DNA from: Celoporthe dispersa
Lineage: Eukaryota > Ascomycota > Sordariomycetes > Diaporthales > Cryphonectriaceae
Reading direction: 5' to 3'
Assembly: GCA_016584495.1 (NCBI GenBank)
Contig: WAID01000014.1
Location: forward strand, 186,001-250,000
DNA: 64,000 nt
The stretch's first letter is position 1, and every line of letters starts with the position of its first letter. The position numbers and the translations under genes were made by a program. Below are positions 1 through 13,000 of this stretch, piece after piece. The notes under the pieces were generated by a model. It saw only the letters and a program-made list of their open reading frames with translations. It had not been told where the DNA came from and did no database searches.

Positions 1-1259
1 GCACCAGCAGACACACCACCAGCACGCCCAGCAGGCTGCTGCTGCCGCTGCCGCCGCCCAGCAGGCTCACTACAACCGCGTCGCGACCTCGGCCACCCAC
101 GCGAATGCCCTCAGCGCTGTCCACCAGGACCCTGCTGCCGACAATCCCAACATGTCCGAGGACAACCGCCGCACCATGGCCTACATCGCCGACCTGCTCA
201 ATGAGAACACCCGCGAGCAGGCCCTGCTGAGCTGAGCAAGAAGCGCGAGCAGGTTCCTGAGCTCGCCCTGATCCTGTGGCACTCCTTTGGTGCGTTGTGC
301 CGTCTTGCGCCTCCTCCACCTCCTTCTCTGTGCCTCCTCTGCGTCCCGTTTTCGCTGGTGGGCGCAGGCGCTGACAATCACGTACAGGTGTCATGACCTC
401 GCTGGTTCAGGAGATCATCTCCGTCTATACCCTCCTCAACCCTTCCCAGCTCACAGCTGCCGCCTCCAACCGGGTATGCAACGCCCTTGCCCTCCTGCAG
501 TGCGTGGCATCCCACAACGAGACCAGGACCTTGTTCCTGAGCGGTATGTTGACCTGGCCCCCTTCCTCCCCCTCCCTCTCCCCTCCGTACTCCACCCGCT
601 TCTGCTGCTGACCTGTGCGTGTGTGTGCGCCAGCGCATATCCCTCTGTACCTCTACCCCTTCCTCAACACCACCTCCAAGTCTCGCCCCTTCGAGTACCT
701 GCGCCTCACCAGCCTCGGCGTCATCGGCGCCCTCGTCAAGAATGACTCGTCCGAGGTCATCAACTTCCTCCTCACCACAGAGATCATCCCTCTCTGCCTC
801 CGGATCATGGAGACGGGCTCCGAGCTGTCCAAGACCGTGGCCATCTTCATAGTCCAGAAGATACTGCTGGACGACAACGGCCTCAACTACATCTGCGCGA
901 CATACGAGCGTTTCTATGCCGTGGGCACCGTCCTGAGCAACATGGTCGGACAGCTGGTGGAGCAGCAGACTGCCAGGCTGCTGAAGCATGTAGTTAGGTG
1001 TTTCCTGCGGTAGGGTCCTACCTTTTCTGCCCTGATTTTCCCTACTCCAGACCCAGGTGAGCTGACGCAGCAGCACAGACTCAGTGATAACGCCAGGGCC
1101 CGCGAAGCCCTCCGACAGTGCCTGCCCGAGCCGCTGCGCGACGCGACCTTCTCTGCCGTCCTTCGTGACGACGCGGCCACGAAGCGGTGCCTCACGCAGC
1201 TGCTCGTCAACCTGTCAGACAGTGCTATGGCAGACATTGGCAACCCCGGCCTCTCCTAG
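1..1259 (+). CDS. CNOT9/Rcd1/Caf40 subunit of the CCR4-NOT complex (5' partial, one frame break)
   Basis: This is the conserved armadillo-type CNOT9 (Rcd1, yeast Caf40) core, part of the cytoplasmic CCR4-NOT deadenylase that shortens mRNA poly(A) tails. The start lies before the window. The first visible stretch is a Gln/Ala/His-rich tail, followed by the conserved block through LLNENTREQALL, WHSFGVMTSLVQEI, ASNRVCNALALLQCVASHNE, the EYLRLTSLGVIGALVKN block and LSDNARAREALRQCLPEPLR. Introns are 290-387, 544-633 and 1010-1078; each restores the family sequence across the junction. The stop is at 1257-1259. At 221-235 the expected ALLELSKKRE is interrupted: one base is missing and a TGA appears in frame, after which the family sequence resumes in the next frame. 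Because the rest is near-perfect, I infer an assembly error, not a pseudogene. Family assignment is very secure. Confidence 0.93.
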
Positions 1260-2490
1260 AAAGATGCGCCGGCCGCCGTCAGGCTGAACCGCCCGAGATC
1301 GAGCACTGGCCGTAGAATCATCAGATGATTTGTTTGGCAGCCGACTTGAGCGTGTCTGGAGGCGGGGGCCCCGGATCACACAGCCCACAGCGAGACAGGG
1401 AGCAGGAATCGCCTGTCTTCCCTATTGTCCATGTCCGTTGACGACAGCACCCATGTTGATACCCTGGCTCGGTAAGAGGGAGAGCCCCTTCCACAGCCAG
1501 TTCGAACGTTCTCTATTTTTAGCAAGCGATACCCTTTCCCTCTATGGCTACTGGGGGGCTGCTTCTGGTCAGGGGCTCCAGGATGCGGTGAAACTCACTG
1601 GAGTGTATCAGCAAAATCTGGGAGGGGCCATACTAGTTGAAGCTGGAGGTCATATCTTCTCTTTACACATTTTTACAAAACCTTGGGTGGTTTGGACGAG
1701 AACGTCTGTATGTGTGTGTGTGTGTGTGTTTGTGTGGGTGTTGGTGTGGGTGGGTGTGGGTGACACAGGAGAGGGATGGACACAGAGAGGTGGGGAGGGA
1801 GGGAGAGAAAAGAAGAGAGGGCGTACAGGTTGCAGTCTTGGTTTCAATGGTACGTGCAGGCGTTTGAGCAGCCTCGCGTGCTTCACTACGTTTGCATAGC
1901 GGTCTTGATATGGTGGGAGGGGTGGGTGGGAGCGAGGGGGGAGGGGGGATGAGGATTCTTCTAGATGGTATACCCGCGGCGTTTATTATTTCTGCGGCTC
2001 GGCGTTGCATCGGTGCATGGATTACAGGCGAGTAGACATCACACACACACAGGAAGGCAGAGAGGGGGATGGGAAATTTTCGAGAAAAGAGGGAAGCCGG
2101 TATGGAACAGACTCTGAAAGGGGGCGAAAAAATTTTGGATCCTGTATAAGTTGATTGTATGCCATAAGGGAGAGAAGAAAAAAAAGCGACGGTAGCAAAA
2201 GAAGATTGCACATTTGACTTCTCAAGTCTTGGGTGCCGGTAATGACTAAACTTGCAGCATCATCATCGAGCTGATTTGAGCTCAGCCGCGAGAGAAAAGA
2301 AGAGAAAGAGAAAAAGAAGAAAACCCAGATCAAGAACCATAAAACTCCAAGAGAGAAAAAAAACAAGCAAAAAAGGCCGCCAACAAACACCACAACCATA
2401 TCCTTCTAAACGCCTACCCGCAAACCTCCTTTCCTTCCTTTCCATTCCCTTCACATTTGCGTTTTTTTTATGAAAAAAAAGAAACTAAAA
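1260..2490. other. Intergenic region between two convergent genes
   Basis: This is the shared 3' side of CNOT9 and the Ser-rich gene. No supported gene is present. It holds a GT microsatellite at about 1705-1735, a G-rich run around 1910-1950, and A-rich stretches at 2160-2180 and 2285-2380. The open frames here are low-complexity readings of repeats. Confidence 0.7.
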
Positions 2491-3532
2491 CTACAAGAAC
2501 ATGGCAACAAAGAGCCATGATGAACAGAAGACCAAGCCGCCGAGAGCCTGGTTCGCCAGCGCAGGCGCCACGCTTCTGCGGCCGGCTGCGGATGTCTTGA
2601 CGGCTGCCTTGGTGGTGGTGGTCTTGGCCGTGCTGGTGCTCTTGGTGGGCGAGGTCATGAGGGTGCTGGCCGTGTACTGTGAGAAGGTGTTGGCCGTCGT
2701 GCTCGTGCTCGCAGGAGTCGCCCGCGCCACCAGGTCAGCGTTGAGGGTCAGAGTCCAGCCTCTCTCTGCGGCGGCGACTGTGCGTCTCTGGAGGTTTTCA
2801 GTGATGGTCTGCGAATACACATGTCAGTTAAATCTCTCTCTTTTATTTTTGTCTTTCCTTCTTTTCTTATTGGTCCACTTACCGTTTCGTACTCGCCATT
2901 GTCGATGTCCAGCCCAACCGTCACCTTCATGCCTCCCAAGACCGAGGCCAGACGAGCGCCCCCAGTGATGGCTGCCGTAAGGGCTGTGCTGGTGGCAGTC
3001 ACCGCAGCGGTCTCATTGCTAGTACTGCCCGCAGCCGAGCCTCCAGAGCCGGTAGGCAAGCTCACGACCAGCGACTGTGCGGCGGTGGCTGTTGTCGCGG
3101 CGCTCATGGAACCTCCGGATGATGAGCTGGCGAGTAGAGAGCTGCCATTGACCGATAACCCGCTGGACGCGCTGCCGCCACCAGATGCGCTGCCACTGGA
3201 CGAGCTGCCCACCGAGACGCTGCCACCAGACGCGCCGCTGGCTGACGAGCTGTCAGATGCCGAAGAAGAGGAAGAGGAGGAGGAGGATGATGATGATGAT
3301 GATGATGAACTATTCGTCGCTGCCGAGCCACCGCTTAGGAAGCTGACACCAGACGATCCGCCCATCGATCCGCTCCCAGACGCTGAAATACCAGAGATCG
3401 ACGACGAGAGGCCGCTGCCCGAGGCACCTGCTCCTGACGAGGCGCCGGTGCTCCAACTGCCAGATGCTGCTCCTCCAGAAGACGAAGATGAGGGAGGAAG
3501 AGGAGGAGGAGGAGGAGGAGGAGGAGGAGGAG

Positions 3533-3567
<35 letters not shown>

Positions 3568-6500
3568 GGAGGAATTAGAAGAGGAGGAACCGCCTGAGGA
3601 GGAGCCTGAGTAAGAACCGGAAGAGGAACCGGAAGAGGAGCCTGAGAAGGCACCAGAAGAGGAACCAGAAGAGGCACCAGAAGAGGAACCAGAAGAGGCA
3701 CCAGAAGAGGAACCAGAAGAGGCACCAGAAGAGGAAGAGGAGCCTGAGGACGAGCCTGAGGAGGCACCAGAAGAGGCACCAGAAGAAGCACCAGAAGAAG
3801 CACCAGAAGAGGAAGAGGAGCCTGAAGAAGCACTAGAAGAGGAGCCTGAGGAAGAACCTGAAGAGGAACCTGAAGAGGAACCTGAAGAGGAGCCTGAAGA
3901 GGAACCTGAAGAGGAACCTGAAGAGGAACCTGAAGAGGAACCAGAGGAGGAAGAGGAACCTCCAATGATGGCGCTTCCTCCTGATGACGAGGCGCCAGAT
4001 GCAGAAGACGAGGTGTTGTATGCCATGCTGCCTGACGCCGAGCCTCCATATCCCTGGCCTCCAGACTGCGACTGTGTTGAAGATGACGATGAGCCGCCGC
4101 TCCCACCATAACCGGAACCGACAGATGTTGACGAGGATGAAGACGCGCTGTTGATGGACGAGCCCCCAGACATGGAAGACCCAGATGCCGAGGTGTTGGA
4201 GAGAAGGCCACCAGATGACGACAAGCTGCCACCTGCAAAGCCGGCACCGCCCTGCGAGCTAGCCTGGGAGCTCGCCATGCTGCCTCCAGAGCTCGCAGTG
4301 TCCGTCAGGCCGGCGCCAGATCCCCCGGACACATCAGTGGTGTTAGCGATGCCTCCAGTCGCTGATGCGATGCCCTCATCGTCGCAGCTGTCGTCGTCAG
4401 ATCCATCAGTAGACTCCCCAGACCCGGTTGTGATTAGAGGACTGCCTGTGCTGCTGGATGTGGCGGCGAATGCGCCACTGGCGCTCGCTGCCATTCCTGC
4501 GCCACTCCCACTATAGGCGCCTCCTGAGACAGAACCTTGAGAGCCACCGCTTGTCCATGAAGCATTTCCACCCGCCGCCCCTGAGACCGAGGTGCCGGAA
4601 CCCGCGGCACCCTGCCATGAGGAGCCTCCCCCAATCGAGCTTGAGCTGCCAGAGCTAGCAGCACCTGCTCCTGAAAGGCTCTTATCCGAGCCAGAGGAAG
4701 CGTACATCCCAGAGGAGGAAGAGGACGATGAACCAGAAGAGGACGATGATCCAGAAGATGATGATGATCCAGAAGAGGCCGATGATCCAGAAGAAGAGTA
4801 CATGCCAGAGGAAGAGGACATGCCAGAAGCGGAAGAAGCAGACGATCCAGAGGAAGATGAAGACATGCCTGAAGAGGAAGAAGACATCCCAGAGGAGGAA
4901 GAGGACCCAGAGGAAGAGGACCCAGAGGAAGATGACAGTCCTGAGGAGGAAGCCATGCCAGAGGACGAGGACGACATGCCGGAGGACGACATTCCTGAGG
5001 AGGAAGAGGCCATTCCTGAGGAGGCAGACGATCCAGCCGAGGACGATCCAAAGGTAGACGACCCAGACGAAGACGATGAGCCGGACGATGATCCTGCAGA
5101 CGACCCAGAGGAAGACGACGACATCCAGCCAGCAGAACCGCCGTCACCGCTGCTCGAGCTGGCGCCCATCCCCGAGCTGGCTCCACCGAAGCCCATGCCG
5201 CCCGCGCCTGTCATGGACGAGCCGAGTCCTCCTGAGCTGTATCCCATGCCTGAAGCGCTTCCTCCGGATGAGTAAATACCTTTGCTTCCAGAGCCAGCTC
5301 CCGCGCCCACGAAGCTATCTCCTCCCATCCCAGAGGAGGAGGAGGAAGAAGAAGAAGACGAGGACGAGAGCCCGCCGCCGTAGCTACCGTAGCTGCTGCC
5401 AGAGCCGGATCCCGAGCCCACGAAACTATCCCCTCCCATACCAGAAGAGGAAGAGGAAGCCGATGACAGCCCACCACCATAGTTGTCATAATCGCTGCCT
5501 GAGCTGCCTCCCATCCCCGAACCGGCTCCCAGGCCGAAGCCCCCAGCGCCAGACGCGGACGAGCTCAGCCCTCCGGAACCAGCTCCCATACCAGAAGCCA
5601 TCCCCCCGCCAGAGGCGTAAGCGCCCGAGCTGCCAGAGCTGGACCCACCACCGGATGCAAAGGAAGCCAGGCCACCGCTGGAGGAGCCGCCGCCCACCGA
5701 CGACGACGCGCTTCCGCCGTTCAGCATGGAGCCCAGGCCGCCGAGGCCAGAGAGCGCACCAGAGCTGCTTCCGCCGCTGGTGCTGCTGAAGAGACCTGAT
5801 CCCGCGCTGCCGGAAGACGACGACGATGAAGAGCCCATGGAGGACGCAGCCGACGCAGTGCCTGACCCTGACCCGAATCCGGCCATGGTACCGGCTGACC
5901 CAGCGACGCCACTCGGGCTGAGAAGCATCGAGATGCTACCGCTGCCGCTGCCGCTGCCGCTTGCGCCAGAAGACCCAGAGTTGAAGGTCATGCCTCCCGT
6001 GTTGGAGCCTGAGCCAGTGGCCGCAGCTGCCGCCGCCACGTCGGTATAGTAAGCTGGTACATTGCCTGCAGCCCCCAGGCCGCTCTGCGCGTTCGCAGCT
6101 GCGCTCAAACCACTTGGGCTGAGGCCCATCATCGAAGCGCTGTCGCCATAGGAGCCCGAGCCCGAGCCCGAGCTTGATCCCGAGTAGCCTGAGCTTGAAC
6201 CTGAACCCGAGCTTGAGCCTGAGTAGCCTGAGCTTGAACCTGAACCTGAGCTCGTGCCTGAGCCTGAGTAGCCTGAGCTCGAGCCCGAGCTTGAGCCCGA
6301 GCTTGAGCCCGAGCCTGCGTAGCCAGAGCCTGAACCTGCCATCGATAGGCCGGTAGCCGAGGACCCCGAAGCCGCAGAGGCATACGCAGGCACGCCAGCA
6401 GCAGCAGCGCCGGCTGCGCCAGTGGCAGCAGCTGCGCTTCCGCCGTTCGCAGCAGACGCCATGCCACCACCACTGAGGCCACCGCCGAGGCCACTGGCGC

Positions 6501-7726
6501 TGAGACCCATGCCACCACCTGCACCACCCCCGGCGACCGCTGTGGCAGCCGCGCTTCCACCGCTGGCAGCACCCGAGAGCATGCCACCACCGAGCCCGCT
6601 GAGGCCGCTTGGGCTGAGACCCATGCCTGCCCCACCGCTTCCACCGACCGCCGCCGAGCTCGCGGCACCAGCACCAGCAGCAGACCCAGAGCCCAGGCCT
6701 CCCGCCAGTGCCAGGCCTGTAGCAGCCGGGCCCGCCGCACCGTTAGACAGCAGAGGCATGCCGCTCGGGGAGGACGAGCCCAGCCCCGTGGTCAGGACGA
6801 CTGCTGCCGCCCCGGTCTGGCTGGCACCGCCGGACCCGAGCGACAGTGTGGTGAGTGCAGAGTAGCTGTCGGATGTGGAGCCGGAGGCGGTCACCTCCTC
6901 GTCGTCCTTGACAATGAGGACCTCGGCTGCCACGGGCTTGCCGAGGCCGGCCTGCTCTGCAAAAGCGTCAATGTCAAAGTCCATCCGCAGGGAAGGGTTC
7001 GAGGCCAGGTCGGCTGCCCAGGACGTCCAGTTGAACTGGGCGCTGAATAATGAGTCCTCGCTGCTGGTGGCGGTCTGGTTCAGGAGGCTCGAGGAAGACG
7101 AGGAGGAGCTGCTGCCCGCCTGGGTGTCGTACAGCATTATCGCGAGGAGGCGCAAGTCGGAGGTGGATGAGTTCGTCGACGATGACGACGAGGACGAGGA
7201 CGAGGACGAGGAGGAGGAGAACAGGCCCGAGGGCTCCTTGAAGTCCACAAAGGGGTCGGCGTGGGAGCTCAACATGTTGTTGCTCATGTTCAGCTGGGTG
7301 TACGAGCTCATGGTCATCTCCTGCTGGACGAACAGCAGGTAGGACTCTGACCCGAGGAAGATGAGCTCCGGGTCGCTGCCGGCGATCTTCAGGATGGGGA
7401 TCTCGAGGCCCAGGGCGAGGTATGAGCTGTTCGGACTGCCAGCCGGCAGACTCAGGGACGGCTGCTTTGACAGGACTGCAAACACACAAGATTTAGCTTG
7501 ACCTGTTCTCTCTCTTGCCGGGGAGGGGATTGGGAGATGAGAGCTCGATGGGTGATGCACTTACCCTTGGCCGAGATCTGGCTGGTTGGCGTTACGGAGA
7601 ATGGAACGCTGCTGCTACTACTTCTCCTGGGGAGTACGTATTCGAAAGAGGCGGCAGCCTGGCCGTGTAGTAACGCCATGAGTGGCAGCGGCAGCAAGAC
7701 GCTGCCGTGAACCTGAAAAACTTCAT
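2491..7726 (-). CDS. Giant Ser/Gly-rich, probably GPI-anchored cell-surface protein (two frame breaks)
   Basis: The spliced gene codes for roughly 1,690 residues. Exons (minus strand): 7726-7565, 7475-2883, 2808-2491; introns 7476-7564 and 2809-2882 have GTAAGT donors. The ATG at 7726 starts MKFFRFTAAS; one frame over, VLLPLPLMALLHGQAAA completes a typical signal peptide, so one base seems missing near 7700. The only uninterrupted alternative starts at the ATG at 7679. A folded-looking N-terminal region (SYLALGLEIPILKIAGSDPE, then LFVQQEMTM) is followed by over 1,000 residues of Ser/Gly/Ala repeats of SGSSSG and ASSG type. A less repetitive region near 3000 (GGMKVTVGLDIDNGEYE) precedes the last exon, which ends in a Thr/Ser-rich stalk and a hydrophobic tail (ALGGLVFCSSWLFVAMFL) typical of GPI signals. 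In the poly-Ser tract at 3492-3494 a GGG run looks one base too long and switches frame. I do not recognise a named family; adhesin or wall structural role is inference. Confidence 0.72.
3484..3960 (-). repeat. Codon-level Ser/Gly/Ala tandem repeats inside the Ser-rich gene
   Basis: A (GGA)n-type microsatellite at about 3497-3577 encodes a poly-Ser run on the minus strand. It passes into degenerate 6- and 12-base repeats (GAAGAG, GAACCA, GGCACC combinations on the plus strand) up to about 3960 that encode SSGSSSGASSG arrays. Similar but less regular repeats continue at 4690-5120 and 6150-6330. Such arrays usually vary in length between strains. Confidence 0.85.
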
Positions 7727-10068
7727 GACGGGAAGAGAGAAAAAAAGAAAGAAAAAAAAGGATCAACTTGTTGATCAGAACCAGGATCTCAAGAACGAAA
7801 AGAGACGCTTGTCTGTGCCGGCGACATGCAGAAGGAGAAATGCAAAGGCAGGAGAGAAAAAAAAGTTAAAAAAAAAAAGGGAGGGGGCCAGCCGAGGGGA
7901 GAAAAGAGGGAGGAACAGAGAAGGAAACAGGGTCAACAACAAAACAAAATGCAAGACAGCCTGCTGTTGTGTTGCATCAGGAGAAAAGACGAGGCCGGTC
8001 GTGGGAGGTGGGGACAGAGGCTCGTTTAAAGAAGGGCCTGGCGAGGACACAGGCAGCCTCGGACGGAAGGGCTCAGGAGGCGTGTTCACCACGAGGAAAG
8101 GGGCGAGACAGGTTGGTAAGAGGAGAAATAATAATAATAGCTACATGAGGTCTGCTACAGGGCAGGAGGAGGAAGCTCACGGAAGAGCGGGCAGCCAGCA
8201 TCCGTGACCCATTGCGCGCAGCAGAGGCCGCGGCCTCTGCTAAGCATCTAGAAAAGGGAAAAAGAAAAGAAGAAAAAAAGAAGCAGAAGGGAGAGAATAG
8301 AGAGAGAGAGAAAAATAAAGCCGGCCTAGGTGGGTTACCGAGCGGTCGAGAAAGAAAGTAAGGAGGGCCCCGGGAAGGGCGGCCGGAGCAGGAGGCGGAG
8401 GGGTATACCGACGACAAGGTACGGCGGCAGCGTAGAGGCGGACGAGGAGACGAAAAGTGGATGCCGGGTCTCTGGGACGGGCTTGGCCGTAATGGGCGTG
8501 AAACATTCCGGGCAGCAGTGCGAGGGCCTGTTGATTGAGGGCCCGAGGTTTCAGTAGGCAGTGAGAAGGATCGGATGACATGACTGTTTGAGAGGGAGGG
8601 AGAGACATAGAAGCGGCGCTGGGGAGGGTCCAAGAAGGGCATTGCGCAAGACGGCCGCCGTCAGATGAATGATGGCCGCCCAACAGGGCCTCGGCTCTGA
8701 CAGGGACAGATGTCAGCATACTGTAATACTGTGTATGTAATAAGTTAGGAGGCCACGTTGACTCAAGGATATGAAGCAAGAAGGCGCTGTCCTTTTCTCT
8801 TGATCTTCTCTTGTTCTTTTGTGAGTGATGGTCTTTTGTGGAAATCTGTTGTTTATTTATGTTTTTATTGGGTTTTTAGAACCAACAGCATCGATCGCAG
8901 GTGACACGCCGAAGAGGAGGGGAAGGTTGACGAGGTTATGAAGGCAGAGACAGAGAGCGAGTGGTTTGCTGATTGGACTTGTGCTGAATGACCACAGCAG
9001 GGTGGAGATGATGGCAAGAGGGTGTTGATTAATCAGAAAGTGCATCAATGAAGAAGCAGTAGACAGGATGTCAGAAGGAGAGGAGGAGAGAGAGTCTCAT
9101 GAGGACAGAGGCTAGCTTGTCACGATCCAACAACAACATCGTGCTTACATGCTTAAGTAATCTTGGTTAGGTAAGGCAGAGCAGGGATTCAGGCACTACC
9201 ATAGTACATAATGCAAGATCCCAGCCAGCCTACATATTATAGACTCTACGCATTTCTTTTATTTTTCTTGTTCCAACACAGGTCCAGGTCCAGACTGGCT
9301 CAACGATGATATATTCAAAGTTTCCACCTGACATCATGCAAGGCCACCAGGGACCATCACATGGGAGCCTCTGTGGTCTGGGCAGGCTCTTGGCGACATA
9401 CGAGCCAGGCCTGACTTGGTTTAGGACTTCTCGGCAGCTGTGTGATGGAGGATTCTCGGGGGAAGAAGAAGTAGAAGAAGAGAAAGAGACGGTGAGGAGA
9501 GAGCAAGAGAAGAAGAAGAAGAAGAGAAATGAGAGGATGAGCAGGCTGGGTGGCTCCAATTCCACACATGTAGGATACTCTTAATTAAAACACCACCTAC
9601 ATGGGCTTTGGTTACTGTCATTGTTGTTTTGTATTGTTTCCCTTCTTCTACTTTTTTCATTTTTTCATTTTTCCTTCTTTTTTTATAATAATAAGAATAA
9701 CAACATTCTTTATTTATTATCCTTTTTTTTTTTCCTTCCTTCTTTTCCACAAAATGTGTCAAGCATGCCATAGCATTTTTCATCTTTGGTGAAGGGGGTG
9801 CGTAGCCTCGGCCCCAGCCGTTCCAAGAGTTCATCACCAGGTCCAGGGCCTTTCCAAAAGTGCTCAAGAAGGTTTGGCATGGCTGGCGTGGTTCTCTTTG
9901 TGTGTCCGGCATACCTTGAGCACTAACCAACCTTCTTCTCTCGCGTTCCCGTGCGCAATCTCTCCGCCTTGACATTGATATACCCATCACTGCTTAAAGA
10001 AATCTCAAGGTGTATCCTCTTCACGTCGAGGGCCCTCCTCCTCCTCCTTCTCTCTTCAGACCATCACC
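7727..10068. other. Divergent intergenic region with purine-rich and pyrimidine-rich tracts
   Basis: This 2.3-kb stretch separates the Ser-rich gene (leftward) from the antiporter (rightward) and should hold both promoters. Purine-rich runs lie at 7735-7765, 7840-7925 and 8250-8320. A pyrimidine-rich, AT-rich tract lies at 9640-9750. A CT-rich leader at 10030-10066 directly precedes the antiporter ATG. No supported gene, tRNA or repeat family is seen. Confidence 0.65.
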
Positions 10069-13000
10069 ATGGAGCCTCTCTTATCACCACGAGCCACGGT
10101 AGCACCCCAGGCCGGCATCCTCGAGGGCGGCAACCCCGTCGCCTACAACCAGTCCAACCCGGTGCTCCTCTTTATCATCCAGGCCATCATCATCATCATC
10201 TTCTGCCGCCTCCTCCACTGGCCCCTCTCCTACCTGAACCAGCCCCGCGTCATCGCCGAGGTCATTGGCGGCATCTTCCTGGGCCCCTCGGTCATGATGC
10301 GCATCCCCGGCTTCCAGGATGCCATCTTCCCGACAGCCTCCATGCCCGTCCTCAACAACGTCGCCAACCTGGGCCTCATCATCTTCCTGTTCCTCGTCGG
10401 CCTCGAGGTCGACGTCAGGCTCCTCACCAGCAACTGGCGCGTCGCCCTGACCGTCGGCCTCGCTGGCATGGCCATCCCCTTTGGCCTGGGCATCGCCATC
10501 GCCCAGGGCCTGTATCACCAGTTCCGCGTCACGGACGCAGATCTCAGCACCGACGAGATCAGCTTCGGCGTCTACGCCCTCTTCATCGGCACCGCCCTCG
10601 CCATCACGGCCTTCCCTGTGCTGTGCCGGATCCTGACCGACCTCAACCTGCTGGGCACCTCCGTGGGCGTCACCGTCCTGGCCGCCGGCATCGGCAACGA
10701 TGTGACGGGCTGGATCCTCCTCGCCCTCTGCGTCGCCCTCGTCAACAACGCCACCGGCCTCGCTGCCCTCTGGGCTTTGCTTTGCGTCGTCGGCTGGGCC
10801 CTGTTCCTGTGCTACGCTGTCCGTCCTTGCTTTATCTGGTGTCTCAGGAGGACCGGAAGCCTGCAGAAGGGGCCTACACAGGGCATGGTCGCCCTGACCC
10901 TCGGCATTGCCCTCATCTCGGCCTGGTTCACCGGTAGGTCATGTCTACTTTCCTCCTCTCTCTCTCTCTCTCTCCCTCTCTCTTCCTCCATACTGACCTG
11001 ACTTATACAGGCATCATCGGCGTCCACCCCATCTTCGGCGCCTTTCTGGCCGGCCTCATCTGCCCCCACGAGGCAGGTTTCGCCATCAAGCTCACCGAGA
11101 AGATCGAGGACATGGTCACGGTGCTCTTCCTGCCCCTCTATTTCGCCCTGTCCGGCCTGAGCACCAACCTCGGGTTGCTCGACGACGGCATCACCTGGGC
11201 CTATGTGGTCGGCGTCATCGCCGTGGCTTTCTCGGGCAAGATCATCGGCGGCACCCTGGCGGCGCGCTGCAATAGACTGGAGTGGCGCGAGTCTCTTACC
11301 ATTGGCTGTCTGATGAGCTGTAAAGGTCTCGTGGAGCTGATTGTGCTTGTAAGTAGAGAAGAGGAAGGAGAAAAAGATATGGCATCCAAGACAGACTGGC
11401 TGACTTTTTTCTCTCTCTCTCTCTTTTAGAACGTCGGATTGCAGGCCAAGATCCTCTCTGAGCGTACTTTTACCATCTTTGTCGTCATGGCCTTGGTGAG
11501 TCTGAACCGATACACACTACAGATGTAAGCCCGGGCTCTTTCATCCGCTGACTGGCTGTTCTCCTCAGGTCACGACGGTGTCCACCACACCTCTGGTCAA
11601 GTGGCTCTACCCACCATGGTACCAGACCAAGATGGACAAGTTCCGACGAGGCGAGACCGACAGGGACGGAAACCCCATCGACCCAACTGGGCCAGCAGCT
11701 CCGAGCCATGGAGGCTCCGCCGCGCACGAAGCCGACGACGACGACGACGAGGACAAGGACGCGAGAACCTCGGCCCAGATCCGCCGCCTGCTCGTCTACC
11801 TACGGCTGGACAGCCTGCCTGGCCTCTTCACCTTCATCGCCCTCCTCGGCGCAGACGGCCAGAACCAGGACAGCCACGAGGACGAGGACCAGCGTGGCAC
11901 CGAGACCCAGGCAGCGACGACGGGGAGAAGGGCCCCTCCCCTCGAGCTCCACGGCCTCCGCATCCTCGAGCTCACAGAGCGCAACTCCTCCGTGATGCAG
12001 CTGACAGAGGGCGAAGGAGGCCCCAACCACCTCTCCGCCCGCGACCCAGTCGTAAACACCTTCCGCGCCTTCTCACGCCTCCTGCTCCCCTCTCTCCACA
12101 ACAACAACACTGCCGCCGCCGCCTCAGGCCGCGTCGCTGTCGTGCCCGCCCCCTCGTACGCAGAGACCCTCGCGCGACAAGCCGTCAACGTCGCCGCCGA
12201 CTTCGTCCTCGTGCCCTGGGGCGAGAATGACAGCGGCAGCAGCGGCGACAAGGACACAACGACAGGCAGCCACACGGACCCGGCCTCGTCGATGGCCTCA
12301 GACGTGGCCGCTGCCGGTCTGGAGGAGCGCTTCACCAGCCGCAGCCACCTCGACTTCATCCACCAGGTCCTGCACAGACCGTCCTGCAATACAGGCGTCT
12401 TGATCAACCGCGGCCTCGGCGGGCTGTTGCCCCCTAATGTGGACAGGAAGAATAGTCACCACAACAAGGAGGCCGGCGTCACCATGTCAAGCAGCAGCCA
12501 CAGCCTGCCCATACGGGACAACAGGATCCACCACCAGATCTTCGTCCCCTTCCTCGGCGGTGTCGATGACCGCGTGGCCCTGCGCTTCGCACTGCGCCTC
12601 GCCAGGAGCCCCAGCGTCACCCTCACCGTCGTCCACCTTCACTACTGGGGCGACGATGACGAGGTGGAGGTGCAGCCGGCGGGCCACAGGGGCGCGGGCA
12701 CAGGGGAGGGGGCCAACAGCAACAGCAACGACAAGGCCGTCGAGGGCGCCTCGGCGCAGGACATGGCCCTTCTGTCGTCGCTGTCGTCGTCCCCGCCGCG
12801 GGAGCTGGTCGGCCGCCTTACCGTCTCCGAGGTCGACGTCACGCGCAGGGCGGCCGTGGCAGAGGCTGTGGCCCGGGTCAGGGCCCATGTGGGCAACGCC
12901 CCACAGAACGCCGGCGACCTCGTTGTGGTGGGTCGGTCGCACGTGGACCTCGGCGACGCGGTGGTCGAGGTGGATGGCGGGGACCTGAGGAGGACGGTCG

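Noticed and set aside
1330..1899. 189-residue open frame downstream of CNOT9
   Set aside because: It extends through a GT microsatellite and has no conserved features; it is 3' UTR-like sequence.
3597..3960. Regular spaced repeats that could be taken for a CRISPR-like array
   Set aside because: The repeats are codon-scale, degenerate and without unique spacers, in a eukaryotic coding exon.
4592..5275. Glu/Asp/Pro-rich open frame on the plus strand
   Set aside because: It is the exact antisense of Ser/Gly repeat codons of the leftward Ser-rich gene; its composition is forced by those codons and it has no start context or domains.
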